Shown piece after piece: positions 15,730 through 23,237 of a stretch of DNA of 30,446 bases. This DNA is from Galbibacter sp035306585. GTDB lineage: Bacteria; Bacteroidota; Bacteroidia; Flavobacteriales; Flavobacteriaceae. Under the pieces are notes generated by a model. It saw nothing but the letters and a program-made list of their open reading frames with translations, ran no database searches and was not told the DNA's origin. Within the stretch, counting starts at the first letter, position 1. Each line of letters opens with the position of its first letter. The position numbers were made by a program, and so were the translations under genes. The stretch lies in assembly GCF_035306585.1 (NCBI RefSeq), contig NZ_DATGNU010000065.1:1-30446 (forward strand), read 5' to 3'.

Positions 15730-17992
15730 ATACTGGGGTAATTGGTGTATTAATACAGGATTTTGGAATGCCAAATCCATCGACTAAGGTGTCCACATGT
15801 GGTCGTAGTTCCGAACACAACCGCTCTACTCTGTTTCTAATAGCCTTGGATTTAGCTGCACCAATGTAGCCTTGCTCTAAATACCAAGCTGCATTGTCGT
15901 GGATCTCACTAAGTGCAAATAACGTTCCAAGTTTATCAAATAAGAATTTTAGTTCATTACTTTGGATCGTTTTAGTAAATTCAATAAATGCCTTATAAGA
16001 TAACTCTTCACTATAAGCCTTACCTAGTTCCACTAAATGGGTTTGCACCTTCAAAAAAGCTTGGTAGGAAGGGATACCTTTCTTGGTGTATTTCTGAATT
16101 CTGGAGGCTACAGAAAAGGTTAGTCTACGTCTTCTGTATTCCAGTGCATTTAGATGGAAATCACTGTCATAAAGGTGATCCTTGTCCGTTTTATTGGTAA
16201 ATATTGGATTGAAAGTAGTAAGACGATCGGATAGCTGAGTGCCCAGATATTTTAGGATGTCTCTAAAATGATCACTGTTGAATTCTGTTTTAAAATTTGT
16301 TAAGATACCTTTAGCGGCCAATTGGATTAAAACGGTGTTATCTCCCTCAAAGGTGGTGAATATATCTACGTCTCCTTTGATACTGGCAAGTTTGTTTTCA
16401 GACATATAACCTTGCCCTCCACAGGCCTCTCTACACTCTTGAATACAATTGTTGGCAAACCAGGTAATGGTAGCTTTTAAAGCCGCCGCTTGCGTTTCAA
16501 TTTCTCTTCTATTCGAAGCATTCGAATTAGCGTATTGTGTTATTAATTTCTCTAGTACAAAGTGGTAGACGTAGGACTTAGCGATAGGTTTTATCAGTCG
16601 TAGTTGATGGGTTGGGTAATCCATGATCAGGTCTTCCTGTATCTTTTGATCACTGTTAAATTGTCTTCGGTTTAAGGCGTATTTAACGGCAATAGCTAGC
16701 GCTTTCTTAGCACCGCTCAGAGCACCTTTTCCAACACAGATTCTTCCCCCAACCAAGGTGCCTAACATCGTAAAGAACCGTTTATTTCGATTCTCGATAT
16801 CTGAGTGGTATTTACCTTGATGGTCAATGGAGCCAAATTTATTTAATAGATTTTCTCTTGGAACCGCAACATTGTGAAACCAGATTTTTCCATTGTCTAC
16901 TCCATTTAATCCTAATTTATATCCATTGTCCTCAATTCGGACGCCTTTTCGTAAGGCTCCATTCTCATCTCGCAAAGGGACAAGGATGGCATGAACACCG
17001 TGATTTGTTCCTTCCACTATAAGCTGGGCAAAAACCGTTGCCATAGAAGCATCAAGTGCATTACCGATATATATTTTATTATCATTCTCCGATGGGGTAT
17101 GAACCACTAGGCTATCGTTTTCCTTAACATAGGTAGCTGTAGTCTTTACACCTCTTACGTTGGATCCATGTCTGGTTTCTGTCATGGCAAAACACCCTAG
17201 GATTTCTGCCTTCCCAGCGGCTTTAAGATATTTATCATGGTGGATCTTGGTACCTAGATTAGCAATGCTTCCTCCAAAAAGACCAAACTGCACACCGAAC
17301 TTGATAGTTAAACTTCCGTCAACAAACATGAGATTGTCGAATATTGCACCATATGCTGGCATATCAGCAATCCCACCATATTCTGGATCAAATGCCATCG
17401 CACCATAACCTGCCTCGGCAAGCTCTTTGAGCTGCCTTCGTACCCAATCTCTTTGCGCTTCTTTTGTGTGGCGTACCTCCCAGGTAAATGATGGTTTACT
17501 TATGAACTTTCTAAAAGGATCAATAGCCTCCTTGTGTCCTAATTTAAGTAAGTTGTCTATTTCTGAGGCTTTGTAAAAAGAGGCGGTGTGAGCGGTGTTT
17601 TTTTGTACCTTAAACAAATGGTGGTAGTGGTTTGGCTGAATCCCAAGGTTAATTTCAATAAATTTTAAATGAGGATCCACTTGATCTACCTCCTGATCTT
17701 TATTGGCCCATCGAACAGAGAAAAGGCTTAACGGATAGGAGTCACTTTCGATAAGACGAATTTTGGATTGATCAATAAGTTCTTTCCATCGGAGCATGGT
17801 TTGGTCCGAGGGAGGATTACTTGGGTCAATCCAACGTTTTATACTCTTGATCTCCTCTTCCTTAAGGGTGTCGCCTTCGATCGCTTTGGTAAATACTGAA
17901 ATTTCCGAAGGAGAAAAAAGATCATCTGACCACATTACATAGAGGAATGGGATATACTTTAAAAGATTCGGTGTGTTTTGCAATTTTTCCAT
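15728..17992 (-). CDS. Acyl-CoA oxidase/dehydrogenase family protein
   Basis: This flavoenzyme should carry out the first oxidation of fatty acyl-CoA (acyl-CoA to trans-2-enoyl-CoA); oxidases pass electrons to oxygen. The 754-residue protein is long, as in the peroxisomal acyl-CoA oxidase (ACOX) group rather than the ~380-residue dehydrogenases. Motifs are CFAMTETRHGSN (about 266-277, substrate/FAD loop), CREACGGQGYMSENK (about 515-530) and TTFEGDNTVL (about 545), which holds the catalytic Glu in ACOX enzymes. An ACOX-type C-terminal domain (about 600-754) is present. I chose ATG at 17992 (MEKLQNTPNLLKYIPF); a 36-codon extension is open but runs into the divergent ruvB start. It is divergent from ruvB, with 96 nt between starts. 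Confidence 0.9.
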   Translation of the reverse strand: MEKLQNTPNLLKYIPFLYVMWSDDLFSPSEISVFTKAIEGDTLKEEEIKSIKRWIDPSNPPSDQTMLRWKELIDQSKIRLIESDSYPLSLFSVRWANKDQEVDQVDPHLKFIEINLGIQPNHYHHLFKVQKNTAHTASFYKASEIDNLLKLGHKEAIDPFRKFISKPSFTWEVRHTKEAQRDWVRRQLKELAEAGYGAMAFDPEYGGIADMPAYGAIFDNLMFVDGSLTIKFGVQFGLFGGSIANLGTKIHHDKYLKAAGKAEILGCFAMTETRHGSNVRGVKTTATYVKENDSLVVHTPSENDNKIYIGNALDASMATVFAQLIVEGTNHGVHAILVPLRDENGALRKGVRIEDNGYKLGLNGVDNGKIWFHNVAVPRENLLNKFGSIDHQGKYHSDIENRNKRFFTMLGTLVGGRICVGKGALSGAKKALAIAVKYALNRRQFNSDQKIQEDLIMDYPTHQLRLIKPIAKSYVYHFVLEKLITQYANSNASNRREIETQAAALKATITWFANNCIQECREACGGQGYMSENKLASIKGDVDIFTTFEGDNTVLIQLAAKGILTNFKTEFNSDHFRDILKYLGTQLSDRLTTFNPIFTNKTDKDHLYDSDFHLNALEYRRRRLTFSVASRIQKYTKKGIPSYQAFLKVQTHLVELGKAYSEELSYKAFIEFTKTIQSNELKFLFDKLGTLFALSEIHDNAAWYLEQGYIGAAKSKAIRNRVERLCSELRPHVDTLVDGFGIPKSCINTPITPV

Positions 17993-18076
17993 AGATACAA
18001 TGTACGAATAATTAGAGAATTTACAGATTTTTAAAAACTCGATCGAAGGGTGGTCGTCACACTGGTACATTTGTTT

Positions 18077-18084
18077 TATCTTTG
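18077..18084 (+). promoter_or_regulatory. Possible -7 element of ruvB-queG
   Basis: TATCTTTG matches TAnnTTTG and ends only 4 nt before the ruvB ATG at 18089. If used, the transcript would have almost no leader. No TTG is found at the -33 spacing, so support is limited. Confidence 0.35.
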
Positions 18085-18088
18085 TTGT

Positions 18089-19111
18089 ATGAATGAGCAT
18101 TTAGACCCTACAGGAGAACACTTTTCTGCGGAAGAGGTTGATTTTGAGAGAGCTTTACGCCCTTTAAGTTTTGATGATTTTGCAGGACAAGAGCAGGTGC
18201 TGGAAAATTTAAAGGTTTTTGTTCAGGCGGCAAATTTGCGATCAGAAGCGTTAGATCACGCCTTATTCCATGGGCCTCCAGGACTTGGGAAAACAACCTT
18301 GGCCTATATTCTAGCCAATGAATTAGGGGTAGGAATTAAAGTAACCTCTGGTCCAGTGTTAGATAAACCTGGGGATCTTGCTGGTTTGTTGACAAATCTG
18401 CAAGACCGGGATGTGCTTTTTATTGATGAAATACACCGTTTAAGTCCTATTGTGGAAGAATATTTATATTCTGCCATGGAGGATTATAAAATTGATATTA
18501 TGATAGAAACGGGACCAAACGCCCGTACGGTGCAAATAAATCTAAACCCCTTCACCTTAATCGGTGCGACCACTCGGTCAGGTCTGTTGACCTCGCCCAT
18601 GCGCGCGCGTTTTGGAATTAACTCCAGGCTTCAGTATTACAGCACTGAACTTCTAGCGGATATAGTTCAGCGTAGTGCGCAGATATTAAAAGTGCCGATC
18701 TCCATGGAAGCGGCCATTGAAATTGCGGGAAGAAGTAGAGGTACTCCTCGAATAGCAAATGCACTTCTTAGAAGAATTCGTGATTTTGCACAGATCAAGG
18801 GGAATGGGTCCATTGATATCGAGATTGCGAAATTTGGACTAAAGGCTCTTAATGTGGATGCCTATGGTTTGGATGAAATGGATAATAAAATCCTACTTAC
18901 CATAATTGATAAATTCAAAGGAGGTCCCGTAGGTATTACAACCCTAGCCACAGCCGTGTCAGAAAGTGCTGAAACCATAGAGGAGGTTTATGAGCCTTTT
19001 TTGATTCAACAAGGCTTTATTGTGAGAACTCCTAGAGGTAGAGAAGTCACTGAACTAGCTTACAGGCATTTAGGTAAGATCAAAGGAGGGATACAAGGAG
19101 GATTGTTTTAA
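18089..19111 (+). CDS. ruvB: Holliday junction branch-migration ATPase RuvB
   Basis: RuvB is the hexameric AAA+ motor that, with RuvA, drives Holliday-junction branch migration in recombinational repair. The 340-residue protein starts MNEHLDPTGEHFSAEEVDFE. Walker A is GPPGLGKTT (G62-T70), Walker B LFIDEIHRL (D113, E114), sensor-1 region TLIGATTRSG, followed by TSPMRARFGI with the Arg-finger region. The C-terminal winged-helix domain includes GGPVGITTLATAVSE and ends RTPRGREVTELAYRHLG. A 13-codon upstream extension is open but poorly conserved in kind and would overlap the oxidase leader. The stop shares one base with the queG ATG (TAATG), so the two are coupled. ruvA is 3.5 kb downstream. Confidence 0.97.
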   Translation: MNEHLDPTGEHFSAEEVDFERALRPLSFDDFAGQEQVLENLKVFVQAANLRSEALDHALFHGPPGLGKTTLAYILANELGVGIKVTSGPVLDKPGDLAGLLTNLQDRDVLFIDEIHRLSPIVEEYLYSAMEDYKIDIMIETGPNARTVQINLNPFTLIGATTRSGLLTSPMRARFGINSRLQYYSTELLADIVQRSAQILKVPISMEAAIEIAGRSRGTPRIANALLRRIRDFAQIKGNGSIDIEIAKFGLKALNVDAYGLDEMDNKILLTIIDKFKGGPVGITTLATAVSESAETIEEVYEPFLIQQGFIVRTPRGREVTELAYRHLGKIKGGIQGGLF

Positions 19112-20034
19112 TGGATTTAAGAGCGAAACATACGCAATGGATTAAAGACCAAGCCAAACGACTGGGATTTATGTCTTGTGGTATTTCCAAGGCTGATTTT
19201 TTAGAACAGGAAGCACCGCGATTGGAAAAATGGCTTTCTGAGGGTAAAAATGGCCAGATGCAGTATATGGAGAATCATTTTGACAAACGTCTCGATCCAC
19301 GAAAATTAGTAGAGGGCTCTAAATCTGTCATCTCCCTATTACTTAATTACTATCCTTCTGATATTCAGAAAGATAAGGAGGCGCCGAAAATTTCAAAGTA
19401 CGCTTATGGAGTTGATTACCACTTTGTAATTAAGGATAAGCTCAAAGAGCTACTATCGTTAATGCAGGAAGAAATAGGAGCGGTTCACGGTCGTGCTTTT
19501 GTTGATTCTGCACCCGTTTTAGATAAGGCGTGGGCTGAAAAAAGCGGATTGGGCTGGAGAGGAAAGCACAGCAACATACTTTCCAAACAAGTCGGCTCTT
19601 TCTTTTTTATTGCTGAACTTATCGTGGATTTAGAATTGGAATATGACAGCCCTACCACTGATCATTGTGGAAGTTGTACGGCCTGTATTGACGCTTGCCC
19701 CACTGAGGCCATCACAGAACCTTATGTAGTGGACGGGAGTAGATGTATCTCCTATTTTACTATTGAATTAAAGGAGCAGATTCCTACCGAATTTTCAGGT
19801 CAGTTCGACAATTGGATATTTGGTTGTGATATATGTCAGGATGTATGTCCTTGGAATCGCTTTTCCAAAGCGCACAGTGAACCCCTTTTTAATCCACATC
19901 CCAAATTATTAGATATGACCAAAAAAGATTGGGAAGAAATTACCGAGGATGTTTTTAGAGAAATCTTTAAAAAATCGGCCGTTAAAAGAACTAAATTTTC
20001 TGGACTTAAACGAAACATCGAGTTTTTGAAGTAA
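19111..20034 (+). CDS. queG: Epoxyqueuosine reductase QueG
   Basis: QueG performs the last step of queuosine synthesis, reducing epoxyqueuosine in tRNA to queuosine, using cobalamin and two [4Fe-4S] clusters. The 307-residue protein has the N-terminal cobalamin-binding region with VDSAPVLDKAWAEKSGLGW (D133 fits the conserved catalytic Asp) and GKHSNILSK. The ferredoxin-like part has C186-x2-C189-x2-C192-x3-C196 (CGSCTACIDACPTEAI) and C239-x2-C242-x3-C246 (CDICQDVCPWN). It lacks the C-terminal HEAT-like repeats of longer QueG proteins (~380 residues), which is usual in Bacteroidota. The ATG overlaps the ruvB stop by one base. No other queuosine genes are in the window. Confidence 0.95.
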   Translation: MDLRAKHTQWIKDQAKRLGFMSCGISKADFLEQEAPRLEKWLSEGKNGQMQYMENHFDKRLDPRKLVEGSKSVISLLLNYYPSDIQKDKEAPKISKYAYGVDYHFVIKDKLKELLSLMQEEIGAVHGRAFVDSAPVLDKAWAEKSGLGWRGKHSNILSKQVGSFFFIAELIVDLELEYDSPTTDHCGSCTACIDACPTEAITEPYVVDGSRCISYFTIELKEQIPTEFSGQFDNWIFGCDICQDVCPWNRFSKAHSEPLFNPHPKLLDMTKKDWEEITEDVFREIFKKSAVKRTKFSGLKRNIEFLK

Positions 20035-20190
20035 ATCGTTTTTGCATAATAGGCAAAAGTGTGCGAGAAAATTAAGAAAATCACTTGGGATAACGAGCTT
20101 TGAATATTCATCCTAATATAGCTAGTGTTAAATCTGTATGGGTTAAAAAAACATTTGATGCAAGGGGTGATATAAAAAGCTAGATTCTTC

Positions 20191-20198
20191 TACCTTTG
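20191..20198 (+). promoter_or_regulatory. Probable -7 element of maeB
   Basis: TACCTTTG matches TAnnTTTG and lies 70 nt before the maeB ATG. No TTG is found at -33. The leader that would result (about 65 nt) contains a short palindrome, CCTTATTAAGG, and nothing else I recognise. The rest of the 234-nt gap after queG shows only a weak 6-bp inverted repeat near 20040-20058. Confidence 0.5.
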
Positions 20199-20268
20199 TA
20201 CTTGGTTCTTATTAGAAAAACAATAGTCTAAGTCCTTATTAAGGGGTTAAGCTTGTAAATAAATTCAT

Positions 20269-22563
20269 ATGAGTAAAAATATCCGTAGAAGGGAAGCTTT
20301 AGTATATCATGCTAAGCCTCAACCTGGAAAAATCAAGATTGTACCAACAAAGCGCTATTCTACACAGCGCGATTTGGCCTTGGCCTATTCACCAGGTGTT
20401 GCAGAACCTTGCCTTGAAATAGCCAAGGATAAGGAAAATGCTTATAAGTATACAACCAAAGGAAATTTGGTTGCCGTAATCACCAACGGAACAGCGGTTC
20501 TTGGTCTGGGAGATATCGGTCCAGAGGCGTCCAAACCCGTCATGGAAGGGAAGGGTTTATTGTTTAAGATTTTTTCGGATATCGACGGTATAGATATTGA
20601 ATTGGACACCAAGGATGTCGATACCTTTGTTCAAACCGTAAAAACCATTGCGCCGACCTTCGGTGGAATTAATCTAGAGGATATCAAGGCTCCTGAAGCT
20701 TTTGAAATCGAGCGAAGGTTAAAAGAAGAGTTGGATATTCCAGTAATGCATGATGATCAACATGGAACAGCTATTATTTCTGCTGCGGCGTTGCTCAACG
20801 CTTTGGAACTTGCAGGAAAGGATATTGAATCTGTCAAGATCGTAATTAGTGGTGCAGGGGCAGCTGCTGTGTCCTGTACAAGACTCTACAAAGCCTTTGG
20901 AGCTAGGGCATCTAATATCGTTATGTTAGATAGTAAAGGGGTCATTAGATCAGATCGACCTGGACTCACTACCGAGAAATTGGAATTTGCAACGGATCGA
21001 AAAATTGATACCCTAGAAGAGGCGATGGTAGATTGCGATGTGTTCATAGGGTTGTCCATAGCAGATATCGTTTCTGTGGAGATGTTAAAGTCTATGGCCG
21101 CTAATCCAATTGTTTTCGCTATGGCGAATCCTGACCCGGAAATTGATTACCAACTAGCTATGGATGCCAGAGAGGATATCATTATGGCTACAGGCCGTTC
21201 CGATCATCCTAATCAGGTAAATAATGTTCTTGGTTTTCCGTTTATTTTTAGAGGAGCACTCGATGTACGCGCCACTAAAATTAATGAAGAAATGAAGATG
21301 GCAGCAGTGAAAGCACTAGCTGACTTAGCCAAAGAGGCCGTTCCAGAGCAGGTCAACATTGCTTATGGAGAGACAAAATTAAATTTCGGTAGAGACTATA
21401 TAATTCCTAAACCATTTGATCCTCGTTTAATTGCAAGAGTACCTCCTGCGGTGGCAAAGGCTGCCATGGACAGTGGGGTTGCTAGAGCCCCGATCGAAGA
21501 TTGGATGAAGTATGAAGAGGAGCTTTTGCAACGCTTAGGGAATGACAATAAAATTGTACGTCTTTTACATAATAGAGCTAAAACAAATCCTAAGCGAATT
21601 GTCTTTGCTGAAGGGGATCACTTGGATGTTTTAAAGGCTGCTCAGATTGTACATGACGAAGGTATTGCTCATCCTATTTTACTGGGAAGCAGAGATGTGA
21701 TTTTGGAACTGATGAAGGAAATTGACTTTGAGGCTGAAGTAGAAATAATCGACCCTAAGAACGATGAATGTCCTGAAAAGAAGCAGCGGTATGCCGAAAA
21801 GTATTGGAATGCTAGGAAACGACATGGTGTAACCCTGTATGATGCACAAAAGAAATTAAGAGAGCGCAATTATTTTGCTGCTATGATGGTCAATGAAGGA
21901 GATGCTGATGGACTAATTTCAGGTTATTCAAGAGCGTATCCTACCGTTGTTCGTCCAATGTTAGAGCTCATCGGGAAAGCACCAGGGGTGAATAAAGTTG
22001 CTGCAATGAACCTTATGATTACCCAGCGTGGTCCTATGTTTCTTTCCGACACCTCCATCAATATTGATCCAACAGCGAAAGAGTTGGCGAAAATCGCACA
22101 AATGACCGCTATTACAGCCAAGATGTTTGGTATTGAGCCTGTAGTGGCTATGTTATCCTATGCCAACTTTGGTTCATCCAAAGACCATCGCGCCACTAAG
22201 GTAAGGGATGCTGTAGCATACTTGCACCGTCATTATCCAGAGATTCTAGTGGATGGAGAATTGCAATCCGATTTTGCTCTCAACAAAGACTTATTACAAA
22301 GTAAATTCCCTTTTTCTAAGTTAGCGGGACACAAGGTCAATACTTTGATATTCCCAAATCTTGACTCGGCAAACATGACCTATAAGATGATGAAAGAGTT
22401 GTATGAAGCGGATTCCATTGGCCCTATTTTACTGGGAATGAACAAGCCTGTTCATATTCTTCAACTAGGAGCCGCCGTGGAAGAAATTGTCAATATGACG
22501 GCAGTTGTGGTTGTTGATGCTCAAGAAAAAGAAAGAAAACAAAAGACAGAACATGCGGGATAG
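20269..22563 (+). CDS. maeB: NADP-dependent malic enzyme with phosphotransacetylase-like domain
   Basis: Malic enzyme converts malate to pyruvate and CO2 with reduction of NAD(P)+, feeding pyruvate and NADPH. The 764-residue protein is the MaeB type: an N-terminal malic-enzyme domain (about 1-430) and a C-terminal phosphotransacetylase-like domain (about 440-764) that in E. coli is regulatory rather than catalytic. Malic motifs are LAYSPGVAEPC (38-48), GDIGPEASKPVMEGK (81-95), VMHDDQHGTAI (159-169) and a Rossmann loop ISGAGAAAVSC (about 192-202). The PTA part has FAEGDHLDVLKAAQ, DADGLISGY and SDTSINIDPTAKELA. NADP preference is assumed from the family. It has its own likely promoter; a hairpin separates it from ruvA. 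Confidence 0.95.
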   Translation: MSKNIRRREALVYHAKPQPGKIKIVPTKRYSTQRDLALAYSPGVAEPCLEIAKDKENAYKYTTKGNLVAVITNGTAVLGLGDIGPEASKPVMEGKGLLFKIFSDIDGIDIELDTKDVDTFVQTVKTIAPTFGGINLEDIKAPEAFEIERRLKEELDIPVMHDDQHGTAIISAAALLNALELAGKDIESVKIVISGAGAAAVSCTRLYKAFGARASNIVMLDSKGVIRSDRPGLTTEKLEFATDRKIDTLEEAMVDCDVFIGLSIADIVSVEMLKSMAANPIVFAMANPDPEIDYQLAMDAREDIIMATGRSDHPNQVNNVLGFPFIFRGALDVRATKINEEMKMAAVKALADLAKEAVPEQVNIAYGETKLNFGRDYIIPKPFDPRLIARVPPAVAKAAMDSGVARAPIEDWMKYEEELLQRLGNDNKIVRLLHNRAKTNPKRIVFAEGDHLDVLKAAQIVHDEGIAHPILLGSRDVILELMKEIDFEAEVEIIDPKNDECPEKKQRYAEKYWNARKRHGVTLYDAQKKLRERNYFAAMMVNEGDADGLISGYSRAYPTVVRPMLELIGKAPGVNKVAAMNLMITQRGPMFLSDTSINIDPTAKELAKIAQMTAITAKMFGIEPVVAMLSYANFGSSKDHRATKVRDAVAYLHRHYPEILVDGELQSDFALNKDLLQSKFPFSKLAGHKVNTLIFPNLDSANMTYKMMKELYEADSIGPILLGMNKPVHILQLGAAVEEIVNMTAVVVVDAQEKERKQKTEHAG

Positions 22564-22592
22564 CATTTAAGATTAAGTTCTTAGTTTATATG

Positions 22593-22640
22593 ATACTCCA
22601 AAATGTGGTTAAATTTAATTACATTTGGAGTATTAACTTT
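22593..22640 (+). terminator. Hairpin between maeB and ruvA
   Basis: ATACTCCAAAATGT (22593-22606) pairs with ACATTTGGAGTAT (22621-22633) with one bulged A, around a 14-nt loop; TAACTTTTATTT follows. It may end the maeB transcript. The right arm also holds TACATTTG (22620-22627), a match to the -7 consensus, 24 nt before the ruvA ATG, so the same bases might serve as the ruvA-sprA promoter. Confidence 0.5.
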
Positions 22641-22650
22641 TATTTAAGTA

Positions 22651-23232
22651 ATGATTACACAGCTCAAAGGCCGATTAGTTGAGAAAAATCCAACCGATGT
22701 AGTGATAGATTGTAATGGTGTTGGTTATGAGGTCCACATATCGCTTTTTACCTATTCAAAGATTACTTCACAGGAGCAAATACATCTTTATACCCATTTA
22801 TTAATAAAGGAAGATTCCCATACATTGTACGGTTTTATCGATAAAGCGGAGCGAGAAATCTTCCGTTTATTGATTTCGGTATCTGGGGTTGGAGCAAGCA
22901 CTGCAAGAACCATGTTAAGCTCCCTAAATCCTCTTGAAATAAGAGATGCAATAGCGAAAGAGGATGTGGCAACTATTCAATCTGTCAAAGGGATTGGTGC
23001 CAAAACCGCTCAACGTGTTATTTTGGATTTGAAAGATAAAATAATAAAAATATACGATATTGACGAAGTTTTTGTAAGTTCGAACAATACAAACAAAGAT
23101 GAAGCGTTAACGGCGTTAGAAGTATTAGGTTTTTCTCGTAAGCAAGCGGAGAAGGTGGTTGAGAAAATTGTGAAAGAAAAAACCGATTTAAGTGTCGAGG
23201 AAATTATAAAAGACGCGCTTAAAAACCTATAA
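22651..23232 (+). CDS. ruvA: Holliday junction DNA-binding protein RuvA
   Basis: RuvA binds the four-way junction and loads RuvB. The 193-residue protein has the three usual parts: an N-terminal OB-fold domain (MITQLKGRLVEKNPTDVVID, about 1-63), a tandem helix-hairpin-helix region (LLISVSGVGASTARTMLSSL and IQSVKGIGAKTAQRVILDLK, about 68-135), and a C-terminal RuvB-contact domain (DEALTALEVLGFSRKQAEKVV). Length is normal. Its stop is 5 nt before the TTG of sprA, which implies cotranscription of a repair gene with a secretion gene. Confidence 0.97.
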   Translation: MITQLKGRLVEKNPTDVVIDCNGVGYEVHISLFTYSKITSQEQIHLYTHLLIKEDSHTLYGFIDKAEREIFRLLISVSGVGASTARTMLSSLNPLEIRDAIAKEDVATIQSVKGIGAKTAQRVILDLKDKIIKIYDIDEVFVSSNNTNKDEALTALEVLGFSRKQAEKVVEKIVKEKTDLSVEEIIKDALKNL

Positions 23233-23237
23233 CCAAC

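Noticed and set aside
18050..18088. 13-codon N-terminal extension of RuvB
   Set aside because: The extension is hydrophobic (VVTLVHLFYLCC) and unlike RuvB; the ATG at 18089 gives the usual opening.
17993..18100. 36-codon N-terminal extension of the acyl-CoA oxidase
   Set aside because: It runs into the divergent ruvB start and promoter region; the shorter start gives a normal-looking N-terminus.
20040..20058. Inverted repeat TTTTGC/GCAAAA after queG as a terminator
   Set aside because: The stem is only 6 bp and no T run follows it.
21670..22440. Repeated CCTATTTTACTGGGAA in maeB (near 21674 and 22424)
   Set aside because: Both copies encode the short peptide PILLG in the phosphotransacetylase-like domain; the repeat is explained by shared codons and is too short to be a duplication signal.
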